From positions 62,001-126,000 of the forward strand of contig NZ_JBGCCK010000015.1 in NCBI RefSeq assembly GCF_041262525.1: a DNA stretch of 64,000 bases, read 5' to 3'. Source of the DNA: Streptacidiphilus sp041262525. Lineage in GTDB: Bacteria; Actinomycetota; Actinomycetes; Streptomycetales; Streptomycetaceae. The notes beneath the pieces were generated by a model, which saw nothing but the letters and a program-made list of their open reading frames with translations, was not told where the DNA came from and did not search any database. Each line of letters starts with the position of its first letter. Position 1 is the stretch's first letter. Below, piece by piece: positions 15,041 to 23,698 of this stretch. A program made the position numbers and the translations under genes.

Positions 15041-16024
15041 ATGTCCCGCGCCCGCACGCCGACCGCACTCCCCACCTACTCGCCCATGCTGGCGACCACC
15101 GCGCCGCTGCCGCGCGACGAGTCGCACTGGGCGGCGGAGGTGAAGTGGGACGGCATGCGCGTGCTCGTCTACGTGCCGGGCGACGGCACCGTCCAGGTCC
15201 GCTCACGGACCGGCGGGGACGCGACCGAGCGCTACCCGGAGCTGACCGCCCTCGCCGAACTGCTCGGCGGGCACGCCGTGGTGCTCGACGGCGAGGTGGT
15301 CGCGCTCGGCGGGGACGGCACGCCGAGCTTCGGCGCGCTCCAGGAGCGGATGAGCCTGCGCCGCCCGGCGCAGATCCACGTCGCCACGCACTCGACGCCG
15401 GTGACGCTGATGGTCTTCGACCTGCTCCACCGCGACGGCCGTGACCTCACCCGGCTCCCCTACACGGCTCGCCGCACGATGCTTCAGGAGCTGGACCTGG
15501 ACCGCGACAGGGGGCCCGTCAGCACGCCGCCGTCCTGGATCGGGGACCTCCACGCGGCCGTCGAGTGGACGGAGGCCTACGGCATCGAGGGCATCGTGGC
15601 CAAACGCCTCGACTCCCACTACGAGCCCGGGCAGCGCTCGCGCGCGTGGATCAAGCACAAGCATCGGCAGAGCCTGGACGTCAGGATCGGCGGCTGGCTC
15701 GCCGACGAGCGCGGCGGGCTGCGCAGCGTGCTCGCCGGGGTCCCGGAGTCGCTGGGCCTGCGCTACCTGGGCGCGGTCGGCTCAGGCATCGGGGTCAACG
15801 AGAGCAACGACCTGGCCGAGCTGCTGCGCCACCTGGAGACCGACCGCTCGCCCTTCCTGCATATCCCCGCCGACCTCGGCCGCCCGGACTCCACCGTCCA
15901 CTGGGCGACGCCGGCGCTGGCCGCCGAGGTCGAGTACCAGGAGTTCACCGCGGGCGGGATACTGCGCCAGCCGGTCTGGAAGGGGCTGCGCGAGATCACT
16001 CCGCAGCCGCCGCCAGCGTTCTGA
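15041..16024 (+). CDS. ATP-dependent DNA ligase (LigD ligase-domain type)
   Basis: 327 residues. Nucleotidyltransferase motif I is VKWDGMR (Lys nucleophile in KxDG), with RSRTGGD, LDGEVVAL, VFDLL, GIEGIVAKR and WIKHK as motifs Ia-V. The C-terminal OB fold (SLDVRIGGWLADERGG ... VGSGIG) completes a minimal ligase. The expected reaction is ATP-dependent nick sealing in NHEJ with the neighbouring Ku and stand-alone polymerase. It lies 10 bp after ku and is presumably cotranscribed. Confidence 0.93.
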   Translation: MSRARTPTALPTYSPMLATTAPLPRDESHWAAEVKWDGMRVLVYVPGDGTVQVRSRTGGDATERYPELTALAELLGGHAVVLDGEVVALGGDGTPSFGALQERMSLRRPAQIHVATHSTPVTLMVFDLLHRDGRDLTRLPYTARRTMLQELDLDRDRGPVSTPPSWIGDLHAAVEWTEAYGIEGIVAKRLDSHYEPGQRSRAWIKHKHRQSLDVRIGGWLADERGGLRSVLAGVPESLGLRYLGAVGSGIGVNESNDLAELLRHLETDRSPFLHIPADLGRPDSTVHWATPALAAEVEYQEFTAGGILRQPVWKGLREITPQPPPAF

Positions 16025-16047
16025 CGCAGCATCAATAACCCGGCGGA

Positions 16048-16758
16048 TCAGTGCGGGGTGGAGGAGACCAACCCGGCTTCGTAGGCGAGGATCACGAGCT
16101 GCACCCGGTCACGCGCGTCCACCTTGGACAGGATGCGGGCGACATGGGACTTGGCCGTGGCCACCGAGATGAACAGCTCCTCCGCGATCTCGCTGTTGCT
16201 CAGCCCCCGGCCGACCAGCGTCAGCACCTCGAGCTCGCGGTCGGTGACGCCGGTCAGCTTGCGGCGCGGGGTCGCGGCGGGGAGGTCCGGTCGGTTGGCG
16301 AACTCAGCGATGAGGCGGCGGGTCACGCTCGGGGCGATCAGCGCCTCGCCCGCCGCGACGACGCGGATGGCGGAGAGGATCTCCTCCAGGGCCATGTCCT
16401 TGACCAGGAATCCGCTCGCGCCGGCGCGCAGCGCGCCGTAGACGTACTGGTCGTCGTCGAAGGTGGTCAGCATGACGATGCGGGCCGTCTCGGGGCCGGC
16501 GGTGATCTGTCGGGCGGCTTCGATGCCGTCCATGCCCGGCATCCGGATGTCCATCACGACCACGTCCGGCTTCAGCTCGCCGACCAGGCGGATCGCCTCG
16601 TCCCCTGAACCGGCCTCGCCGACGACGTGCAGGTCGGGGTGGTCGTTGATGAGCACGCGCAGGCCGGAGCGGACCAGCGGCTGGTCGTCGGCGAGGACGA
16701 CCCGGATGCGGGCGGGAGCCGCGCCGGAGTCGCCTCCGGAGGAAGTCGAGGACGTCAT
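16048..16758 (-). CDS. NarL/LuxR-family response regulator
   Basis: 236 residues. The receiver domain (residues ~17-135) has acidic pocket residues in VLADDQP and phosphoacceptor Asp70 in VVVMDIRMPG, with a conserved Thr/Lys (MLTTFDD, FLVKD). The LuxR-type helix-turn-helix is at ~168-225 (LTDRELEVLTLVGRGLSNSE pattern, here VTDRELEVL). The start ATG overlaps the kinase stop (ATGA), so the kinase and regulator form one transcript. The divergent ABC exporter is the likely target. Confidence 0.93.
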   Translation of the reverse strand: MTSSTSSGGDSGAAPARIRVVLADDQPLVRSGLRVLINDHPDLHVVGEAGSGDEAIRLVGELKPDVVVMDIRMPGMDGIEAARQITAGPETARIVMLTTFDDDQYVYGALRAGASGFLVKDMALEEILSAIRVVAAGEALIAPSVTRRLIAEFANRPDLPAATPRRKLTGVTDRELEVLTLVGRGLSNSEIAEELFISVATAKSHVARILSKVDARDRVQLVILAYEAGLVSSTPH

Positions 16759-18113
16759 CGCGACACCGCCTCGCCCGCGGGGGCGGAAACCGCGGCCTCC
16801 ACGACCGCGGCCCCCACGACGGCGGGCTCCACGACCGCGGCCTCCATGACGGCGGCCTCCGCGACCGCGGCCTTCGTAAGCGCGGCGGCGGTGACGGCCG
16901 ACGTCGGCGGCAGCGGGAGCCGGGCCGAGACGCGGAAGCCGCCCTCCGGCCGCGCGCCCGCGCTGAACTCGCCGTGCAGCAGGCTGACCCGCTCGCGCAT
17001 GCCGGTGATGCCGAACCCCGCGCCCGCCTGCGCCGGGTGCACGCCGGGCATCCCGTGCACCGGCGCGACCCCGCGTCCGTCGTCGACGACCTCCAAGGAG
17101 AGCTCCTCCGCTCCGTAGTCGATGGAGACCCGGCAGTGTCGGGTCCCCGCGTGGCGAACCACGTTGGTGACGGCCTCCTGCACGATGCGGTAGGCCGACA
17201 GGTCGATGTCCCCGGGCAGCGGCCGCCGTTCGCCGTGCCAGGCGAGATGGACGCGGATGCCCGCCTGGCTCGTCGCCTCGGCCAGCCGTTCCAGGTCGTC
17301 CAGTCCGGGCGCCGGTGCCAGCGGGGCGAGTTGCGAGCCCGGTTCCGGATCCGCCTGGCGCAGCGCGACGAGGGTGCGGCGCAGACCGGAGAGGGTCTCG
17401 CGGCTGGTCGCCTCGATCGCCTGGAGCGCGGCCCGCGCCTCGGCGGGCTGGGAGTCGATGACGCGGCTGCCCACCCCGGCCTGGATCGCGATGATGCCGA
17501 TGCTGTGCGCGACCATGTCGTGCAGCTCGCGCGCGATCCGCAGCCGCTCCTCGGTGATGGCCTGTTCCGTGGCCTGCGCGCGAGCTGCCGCGGTGAACCG
17601 GCGGCGCGTGCGGATCGAGTTGCCGATCATCCAGGCCAGCAGGAAGACCAGCGCGACCGGGAGCTGCCCCTGTCCCCGGGAGGGGTCCTGTCCCGCGATG
17701 ATCCGTCCGAAGCCGTAGCCGAACAGCGTCGCGAAGCACATGACCGTGGCGGGCGTGGCGACCTCTCGTTCGCGCGTCGCGGCGATGTAGCAGAGCGCGA
17801 GCAGGGCCGGGACCGTCTCGGAGAGCGTCAGTTGGGTGTGGTAGGGCAGCTCGAAGGCGATGTGCAGGGCGTTGCCGAGCAGCAGGGCCAGGGCGACGAG
17901 CGGCCAGCGCGACAGCAGCGCGGAGGCGAGCGCGATGACCACGACGACGCTCATCGGGCCGGACCGCTCGACGCCGTCCTGGAAGCCCATCGGCGGCGGG
18001 ATCATCTGCACGCTCAGCAAGATGACCAGAAGGGTCAGCGAGGACCACCACACGGCCGTCCACACCCGGGACAGGACGCGGCCGAGCAGCGGCGGGCGGG
18101 GCGTGGCGTTCAT
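16755..18113 (-). CDS. Sensor histidine kinase (HisKA_3/NarX type) with Ala/Val-repeat tail
   Basis: 452 residues. Residues ~20-170 hold about five membrane helices with little extracytoplasmic sequence (an intramembrane-sensing layout). The dimerisation/phosphoacceptor motif is RIARELHDMVAHSIG (His198), followed by an HATPase domain ending with VVDDGRGV and AGFGITGMRERVSLLHG. After the last strand (FRVSARLPLPP) comes an unusual ~45-residue tail built of repeated EAAV/PAVV units (AAVAEAAVMEAAVVEPAVVG, then similar). It pairs with the response regulator by a 4-bp overlap. The stimulus is unknown, but cell-envelope stress would be typical for kinases divergent from an ABC exporter. Confidence 0.92.
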   Translation of the reverse strand: MNATPRPPLLGRVLSRVWTAVWWSSLTLLVILLSVQMIPPPMGFQDGVERSGPMSVVVVIALASALLSRWPLVALALLLGNALHIAFELPYHTQLTLSETVPALLALCYIAATREREVATPATVMCFATLFGYGFGRIIAGQDPSRGQGQLPVALVFLLAWMIGNSIRTRRRFTAAARAQATEQAITEERLRIARELHDMVAHSIGIIAIQAGVGSRVIDSQPAEARAALQAIEATSRETLSGLRRTLVALRQADPEPGSQLAPLAPAPGLDDLERLAEATSQAGIRVHLAWHGERRPLPGDIDLSAYRIVQEAVTNVVRHAGTRHCRVSIDYGAEELSLEVVDDGRGVAPVHGMPGVHPAQAGAGFGITGMRERVSLLHGEFSAGARPEGGFRVSARLPLPPTSAVTAAALTKAAVAEAAVMEAAVVEPAVVGAAVVEAAVSAPAGEAVSR

Positions 18114-18245
18114 ACGGTGAGCCTAACGGCGTGCGCGTGACGGGGCATCGACCTGCGGGCTTACGCCTGCGGGCTGGTGTCGGCGCGGCCCTTGCCGCCA
18201 CCGGCCCGATGCGGGTGCAAGCCGGTCGGCGGCACGGTGGTGGAC

Positions 18246-19166
18246 GTGATCGAAGTCAACGAACTCACGAAGCGTTACGGAGACAGGACCGCCGTCAACG
18301 GGCTGACCTTCGAGGTCAAGCCGGGACAGGTCACCGGATTCCTCGGCCCGAACGGCGCGGGGAAGACCACCACGCTGCGGCTGATCCTCGGCCTGGACGC
18401 GCCGACCGGCGGCTCGGCCACCGTCAACGGCCTCCGTTTCGCGGACCATCCGCGCGGCCTGCGCCACGTCGGCGCGCTGCTGGACGCCCACCACGTGCAC
18501 GGCGGCCGCAGCGCCGAGGCGCACCTGTGGGCGCTGGCCCGCAGCAACGGGATCGCGCCGCGCCGGGTCGGGGAGGTGCTGGAGGAGGTCGGCCTGACGG
18601 AGGTCGCACGGCGCCGGGTCGGTGGCTTCTCGCTCGGCATGAAGCAGCGTCTGGGCATCGCGACCGCGCTGCTGGGCGATCCGCCGGTGCTGATGTTCGA
18701 CGAGCCGATCAACGGGATGGACCCGGAGGGCGTGCTGTGGGTGCGGCGGCTCTTCCGCAGGCTCGCGGACGAGGGCCGCACGGTCTTCCTCTCCAGTCAT
18801 CTGATGACGGAGATGGAGAACACCGCCGACCAGCTGGTCGTGATCGGACGCGGCGAGCTCATCGCCGCCGAGCCGGTACGCGAGTTCGCGGCGCGCAGCA
18901 AGCGGCTGACCGTCCTGGTGCGCACCCCGCAGGCGGCGGAGCTGACGGCCGTGCTGACCGCCGCCGGGGCGGAGGTGAGGCCGGAGGGCTCGGCCCGCGC
19001 GGAGGCGCTGACGGTGACCGGCCTGGCCACCGACCGGATCGGCGCTCTGGCCTTCGACAACGGCGTCATGCTGCACGAACTGACCACCCGAACAGCCTCG
19101 TTGGAGGAGGCGTTCATGGAGCTGACCGCCGACAGCGTCGAGTACCTGGCAGGGCAGAGCCGATGA
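18246..19166 (+). CDS. ABC exporter ATP-binding protein
   Basis: 306 residues from GTG 18246. GTGs at 18237 and 18240 are alternatives, and none has a strong ribosome site. Walker A is GPNGAGKTTTLRL, signature FSLGMKQRLG, Walker B VLMFDEPINGMDP and switch His in SSHLM. The C-terminal extension (ASLEEAFMELTADSVEYLAG) is typical of drug/bacteriocin (CcmA/DrrA-type) exporters in actinomycetes. It overlaps the permease gene by ATGA, forming a two-component half-transporter. It is divergent from the histidine kinase pair at 18113. Confidence 0.92.
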   Translation: MIEVNELTKRYGDRTAVNGLTFEVKPGQVTGFLGPNGAGKTTTLRLILGLDAPTGGSATVNGLRFADHPRGLRHVGALLDAHHVHGGRSAEAHLWALARSNGIAPRRVGEVLEEVGLTEVARRRVGGFSLGMKQRLGIATALLGDPPVLMFDEPINGMDPEGVLWVRRLFRRLADEGRTVFLSSHLMTEMENTADQLVVIGRGELIAAEPVREFAARSKRLTVLVRTPQAAELTAVLTAAGAEVRPEGSARAEALTVTGLATDRIGALAFDNGVMLHELTTRTASLEEAFMELTADSVEYLAGQSR

Positions 19167-20014
19167 CCACGCTCAGCTCTCTCCCGCGCACCGCCACTGC
19201 CGCTCCGGTGGCCGAGCCGCGCGCCCGCTTCTCCGACCTGGTCGTCTCCGAGTGGATCAAGGCGTGGTCGCTGCGCTCCACCTGGTGGACGCTGGTGGTG
19301 TCGTTGCTGGTCGCCTGGGGATCGTCCTTCGCGGCGGCGAAGGCGGACTACGACGACATCCCCAGTTACGGCCCGGGGCTGGGCTCGCATCCGGCGTTCG
19401 CGGTGACGGACTCGTTCCCGATGATGGGCTGGATGACCGTGATGCTCTCGGCGTCCGCGCTGGGCGCGTTGGCGATCGCCAGCGAGTACGGCACCGGTCT
19501 GATCCGCACCACCACGATCGCCGTCCCGGCGCGCGGCCCGGTGGTGCTGGCGAAGGCGGCGGTACAGACGGTCATCTGGAGTGTCTTCGGCTGCGTCGCG
19601 GCCGTCGGCGGATTCGTGATCGCCCAGTCCGTGCTGAGCGGCCGCCACGCTTCGACCACCCTCGGCCAGGACCACGCGCTCCGCGCCCTGTTCGCGGCGG
19701 CGCTGCTCGCACCGATCTGCGCGCTGATCGGCCTGGGCGTCGGCACGCTGATCCGCCACAGCGCGGCGTCGGTCGGCGCCACCGCCTTCGCGCTGCTGTT
19801 GCTGCCGGCCTTCTTCTCGCAGACCAAGCAGTGGTCCGCCGACATCAACCACGGCTTCGTGCGCACCGCCTTCGAGCGGCTGGTCCAACCCTGGGACGGC
19901 GGCTTCGGGATCGGGTTCCGGGCGACGGTTCCCGGCTCCTGGACCGTCTACCTGCTCTGGCCGCTGATCGCCGTGGCTCTGGCGGTCTGGGCCGTGCGCA
20001 AGCGCGACGTCTGA
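19163..20014 (+). CDS. ABC-2-type transporter permease
   Basis: 283 residues with six hydrophobic segments: LRSTWWTLVVSLLVAWGSSF, MTVMLSASALGALAIASEYG, then VQTVIWSVFGCVAAVGGFVI, LFAAALLAPICALIGLGVGT, GATAFALLLLPAFF and VYLLWPLIAVALAVWAV. The EYGTGLIRTT motif after the second helix is the common ABC-2 permease marker. It starts within the ATPase stop and ends the operon. The substrate is unknown. Together with the divergent two-component system this resembles self-protection modules against membrane-active compounds. Confidence 0.9.
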   Translation: MTTLSSLPRTATAAPVAEPRARFSDLVVSEWIKAWSLRSTWWTLVVSLLVAWGSSFAAAKADYDDIPSYGPGLGSHPAFAVTDSFPMMGWMTVMLSASALGALAIASEYGTGLIRTTTIAVPARGPVVLAKAAVQTVIWSVFGCVAAVGGFVIAQSVLSGRHASTTLGQDHALRALFAAALLAPICALIGLGVGTLIRHSAASVGATAFALLLLPAFFSQTKQWSADINHGFVRTAFERLVQPWDGGFGIGFRATVPGSWTVYLLWPLIAVALAVWAVRKRDV

Positions 20015-20084
20015 CCCACCCGGGCCGACCACCGAGCCGTCCGCCCCGCCCGCGTGCCTCTCGCGGCGCGGGGCTGCGGCGCGC

Positions 20085-21350
20085 TCACCCCGCCGTCGCG
20101 CTCGGGTCCTGGTAGACGGCGTCGAGGGCGAGGTAGGCGCCGCCACGGGCGGGGGCGGTGAAGCCGAGCGTGGAGGGGAGGACCTCGCAGCCGCCGGAGT
20201 CCTGGGCCATGACGCGACGGGCGACGCCCTCGCGGACGCGGTCGAGGAGGTAGTCGGCGAAGACGGCGAAATAGCCGCCGAGCACCACCGCGCGCGGGTT
20301 GAGGATGTCGACCAGCAGCGCGAGGCCGAGGCCGAGGTCGTCGGCGATCCGGTCGAGCGCGGCCAGGGTACGGGCGTCGCCCGCGTCCGCGCGGCGGAGC
20401 AGGTCGGCCAGGCGGGACTCGACGTCGAGGGACGGGTCGTGGACCGGGTCGTCCGCGTCGGCCGCGTGGCGAAGGAGCGCGCCGAGGCCGACCATCGTCT
20501 CCCAGCAGCCCACGCGGCCGCAGTTGCACGGGTGGCCGCCGGGATCCAGCGGCATGTGGCCGATCTCGCCCGCGAACCCCCGTGCGCCGCGCATGAGTTG
20601 GCCGCCGGTGATGATGCCGCCGCCGACGCCGGTCTCGCCGGTGACGTAGATCAGGTCGTGGATGTCGGCGGCGGACGCGACCAGGTACTCGGCGATCGCG
20701 CCGAGCTTCGCGTCGTTCTCCAGGTGCAGCGGCGGCGCTTCCCTGCCCAGCCTGCGGCGCAGTTCGTCGACCGCGGCGACGTCGCGCCAGCCGATGTTGG
20801 GCGCGTAGGCGACCCGGCCGCTCGTGATGTCCACGTTGCCCGGCGCGGCGAGCGCCGCGCCCACCAGCCGCGCGCCGCCGGCCTGTACCGCCGCGTCCGC
20901 CTCGCGGACCAGCGCGGCCACCGCGTCCAGCACCGCCTCCGGTCCGGCGGCGCGGACGTCGACCGGGATCCGGCGCTCGAAGGCCACGTCGCCGCGGAGC
21001 GAGAGCGCGACGGCGGCGAGGTAGTCGACGTTGATCTCCAGACCGACGCCGCAGATCGCCCGCCCGTCGATCTCGACGGAGAGCCCCGGCCGACCCACCG
21101 AACCGTCCCGCTCCGAGCGGCCCTCGCGCACGAGGCCCAGCTCGACCAGTTCGGCGATCAGGTTGGTGATCGTCGGGCGCGGCAGCCCCGTGTCCGCGGC
21201 GATCCTGGCCCGGGAGCGCGGACCTGAGTCGCGCAGCAGCCGCAGCACCAGGCCGAGGTTGGTGCGCCGGATCGACGCCCGGTCGCTCGGCTTCGACGGG
21301 CCGGCCATCACCACCTCGTGCGCCGCGCTGCCGCGCAGGTCTGCTTTCAC
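20085..21350 (-). CDS. ROK-family (NagC/XylR-type) transcriptional repressor
   Basis: 421 residues. The N-terminal winged helix-turn-helix (LGLVLRLLRDSGPRSRARIA, GLPRPTITNLIAELVELGLV) is followed by a ROK sugar-kinase-like domain: GVGLEINVDYLAAVAL, ETGVGGGIITGGQLMRGARG and the zinc site GHMPLDPGGHPCNCGRVGCW. It is divergent from a sugar ABC importer across a 132-bp region with a TTAGTT/AACTAA inverted repeat. A ligand sugar or sugar phosphate from that import pathway probably releases it. Confidence 0.93.
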   Translation of the reverse strand: MKADLRGSAAHEVVMAGPSKPSDRASIRRTNLGLVLRLLRDSGPRSRARIAADTGLPRPTITNLIAELVELGLVREGRSERDGSVGRPGLSVEIDGRAICGVGLEINVDYLAAVALSLRGDVAFERRIPVDVRAAGPEAVLDAVAALVREADAAVQAGGARLVGAALAAPGNVDITSGRVAYAPNIGWRDVAAVDELRRRLGREAPPLHLENDAKLGAIAEYLVASAADIHDLIYVTGETGVGGGIITGGQLMRGARGFAGEIGHMPLDPGGHPCNCGRVGCWETMVGLGALLRHAADADDPVHDPSLDVESRLADLLRRADAGDARTLAALDRIADDLGLGLALLVDILNPRAVVLGGYFAVFADYLLDRVREGVARRVMAQDSGGCEVLPSTLGFTAPARGGAYLALDAVYQDPSATAG

Positions 21351-21404
21351 GCTCCACTCCCTACCACGGACGCCCTGCCGTTCACTGAAGTTTGCGTCAG
21401 GGTG

Positions 21405-21474
21405 TTGACTTCCGGCCAGTTAGTTCTGATCCTACTTTAACTAATACGAGCGAACGCAAGGCAACCCCTCAGGA
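21405..21474 (+). promoter_or_regulatory. Sugar-operon control region with ROK-type operator
   Basis: TTAGTT (21420-21425) and AACTAA (21439-21444) form an inverted repeat in a locally AT-rich stretch. A TTGACT hexamer (21405-21410) is a candidate -35, although no well-spaced -10 is obvious. AGGAG at about 21471 serves the GTG start of the binding-protein gene. The location between the ROK gene and the importer makes it the probable repressor site. Confidence 0.45.
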
Positions 21475-21482
21475 GACTCCCC

Positions 21483-22799
21483 GTGAGAAGTCGTCAGATA
21501 CGCACCGTGGCCATGACAGCAGCCGTCGCCTTCGTCGCGGTGCTGACCGGCTGCAGCTCCGGCAGCGGCAGCGCGGGCACCTCGCAGAGCCCGGCCGCCG
21601 CCGGTCCGGTCAAGCTCGACTTCTGGGGCTGGGCGCCCGGCTACGACCAGTCGGTGGCCATGTGGAACAAGGCGCACCCGGACGTGCAGGTCACCTTCGA
21701 CAAGATTCCCTCGGGCTCCAAGGGCGGCTACACCAAGATGCTGACGGCCGCCCAGGCCGGCAACGCGCCGTGTCTGGGCATGGTCGGCTACGAGACCATG
21801 CCGAGCTTCGCCGCCGCAGGCGCGCTGATGGACGTCACGCAGTACATGTCCCCGGCACAGAGCCAGTTCGCCTCCTGGACCTGGAACCAGGTCACCATCG
21901 GCGGCAAGACCTTCGGCGCTCCGGTCGACACCGCGCCGATGGCGCTGATCTACCGCAAGGACCTCTTCGCCAAGTACGGCATCAGCAAGCCGCCGGTCAC
22001 CTGGGACGAGTACGCGGCCGACGCGGCCAAGGTGCACGCCGCCGACCCGAGCGTCTCCCTCGGCGACTTCGGCAACGACTCCTACAACTACGCCGGTCTC
22101 GCCTGGCAGGCCGCCGCACCGTGGTTCGGCACCAACGGCGGGTCCTGGCAGGTGAGCGTCAACAGCGCCGCCAACCAGAAGATCGCGAACTACTGGCAGG
22201 GCCTGCTCGACAAGAAGCTGCTCAAGACCGACCCCAGCTTCGACCCGAGCCTCTACTCCGACATGGCCTCCGGCAAGATCCTCTCCGACGTCAACGCCGT
22301 CTGGGACACCCCGATCCTCGCCTCCAGCGTCAAGGGCACCAGCGGCAAGTGGGCCGTCGCGCCGATGCCGGTCTGGGACGCCAACAACCCGGTGTACGGC
22401 AACGACGGCGGCTCGGCCACCGTCGTGCTCAAGGGCTGCGCGCACCCGAAGGAGGCCGCCGAGTTCGCCACCTGGATGAGCACCGACCCGGGCAGCGTCA
22501 GCAACCTGATCAAGGTCACCGGCATCTACCCGGCCGCGACCTCCGGGCTCAGCAACCCGGCGCTCTCCCAGCCGGACCCGTTCTACGGCGGCCAGGTCGT
22601 CTTCGACGTGTTCAAGGCGGAGACCCCGCACATCGACACCTCCTGGATCTGGGGCCCGACCATGACCCAGACCGCGACCGACCTCGGTGACGGCCTCGGT
22701 ACCAGCGCCAAGGGCACCACCAAGCTGCCGGACGTGCTGAACACCGTCCAGACCAAGACGGTCGCGCAGCTGAAGCAGCAGGGGATGAGCGTCTCCTGA
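21483..22799 (+). CDS. Sugar ABC transporter substrate-binding lipoprotein
   Basis: 438 residues. The signal peptide ends in the lipobox VLTGC (lipidated Cys near residue 24), followed by a Gly/Ser spacer and a family 1 solute-binding protein fold (VKLDFWGWAPGYDQSVAMWN; GAPVDTAPMALIYRKDLFAK; many surface Trp/Tyr for sugar stacking). It captures a mono- or oligosaccharide for the two permeases that follow with overlapping codons (TGATG). No ATPase is encoded in the operon. Streptomyces importers of this type usually share the MsiK ATPase. The ligand is unknown. Confidence 0.93.
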   Translation: MRSRQIRTVAMTAAVAFVAVLTGCSSGSGSAGTSQSPAAAGPVKLDFWGWAPGYDQSVAMWNKAHPDVQVTFDKIPSGSKGGYTKMLTAAQAGNAPCLGMVGYETMPSFAAAGALMDVTQYMSPAQSQFASWTWNQVTIGGKTFGAPVDTAPMALIYRKDLFAKYGISKPPVTWDEYAADAAKVHAADPSVSLGDFGNDSYNYAGLAWQAAAPWFGTNGGSWQVSVNSAANQKIANYWQGLLDKKLLKTDPSFDPSLYSDMASGKILSDVNAVWDTPILASSVKGTSGKWAVAPMPVWDANNPVYGNDGGSATVVLKGCAHPKEAAEFATWMSTDPGSVSNLIKVTGIYPAATSGLSNPALSQPDPFYGGQVVFDVFKAETPHIDTSWIWGPTMTQTATDLGDGLGTSAKGTTKLPDVLNTVQTKTVAQLKQQGMSVS

Positions 22800-23698
22800 T
22801 GGCTGTCTCGCGCCACGCGCGGCGGCGGGTCGGAACCGCCGCCGCGTTCCTCCTCCCCTTCGCGCTGCTCTTCGCGCTGGTCTACCTGGCGCCGATCGGC
22901 TACACGGTCTACCAGAGCCTGTTCAAGCTGCACCGCGACGGCCTCGGCCTCTCCGCGCCGACGAAGGTCTTCGCCGGGCTCGGCAACTACGCCGACGCGC
23001 TGCACGACAAGGACTTCCGGGCCGCGCTGCTGCGGGTGCTGCTGATCGGCGTGGTCCAGGTGCCGGTGATGCTGGGCGTGGCACTGCTGCTCGCGCTCCT
23101 GCTGGACGCGAAGAGCACGCTGTTCAAGCGCTTCTTCCGGCTCGCCTTCTTCCTGCCCTACGCCCTGCCGGGCGTGGTCGGCGCGCTGATGTGGTCCTAC
23201 CTCGTCGCGCCCGGCCTCAGCCCGATCACCGCCGCCGCGCACTCGCTCGGCCTGCACCTCGACCTGACCTCGGACGCGATGCTGGCGCCGACCATCGGCA
23301 ACATGCTGACCTGGGCGTGGACCGGCTACAACATGCTGATCATCTACTCCGCGCTGCAGGCCATCCCGCCCGAGCTGGCCGAGGCGGCCCGGATGGACGG
23401 CTGCTCGGCGTGGCGGATCGCCTGGCACGTGAAGATCCCGATCGTCCGCCCGGCGCTCGTGCTGACCACCGTCTTCTCCATCATCGGCACCGCCCAGCTC
23501 TACAACGAGCCGGCCGTGCTGCAGCACGTCGCGCCCAACCTGAGCAGCAGCTACACGCCCATCTTCGCCGCGTACAACGCGGTCAACGACAACAACTTCG
23601 GCTATGCGGCGACCGAGTCGGTGGTGCTGGCGGTGCTCGCCTTCGTCCTCTCCTTCGGCTTCCTCAAGCTGGTCCAGCGCCGGGGGGCCGTCCTGTGA
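22799..23698 (+). CDS. Sugar ABC transporter permease (MalF-like)
   Basis: 299 residues with six membrane helices and the EAA loop EAARMDGCSAWRIAWHVKIP, which docks with the ATPase. The ATG shares a base with the binding-protein stop, and the GTG of the next permease overlaps its own stop. This is the first of two heterodimeric channel subunits. N-terminal helix: AAAFLLPFALLFALVYLAPI. Confidence 0.93.
   Translation: MAVSRHARRRVGTAAAFLLPFALLFALVYLAPIGYTVYQSLFKLHRDGLGLSAPTKVFAGLGNYADALHDKDFRAALLRVLLIGVVQVPVMLGVALLLALLLDAKSTLFKRFFRLAFFLPYALPGVVGALMWSYLVAPGLSPITAAAHSLGLHLDLTSDAMLAPTIGNMLTWAWTGYNMLIIYSALQAIPPELAEAARMDGCSAWRIAWHVKIPIVRPALVLTTVFSIIGTAQLYNEPAVLQHVAPNLSSSYTPIFAAYNAVNDNNFGYAATESVVLAVLAFVLSFGFLKLVQRRGAVL

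Noticed and set aside
16759..18201. Long minus-strand open frame running through the kinase gene into the response regulator (717 codons in one frame)
   Set aside because: It is the response-regulator frame read upstream through the kinase gene. The Arg/Pro/Gly-rich translation before ATG 16758 is a shadow of the kinase.
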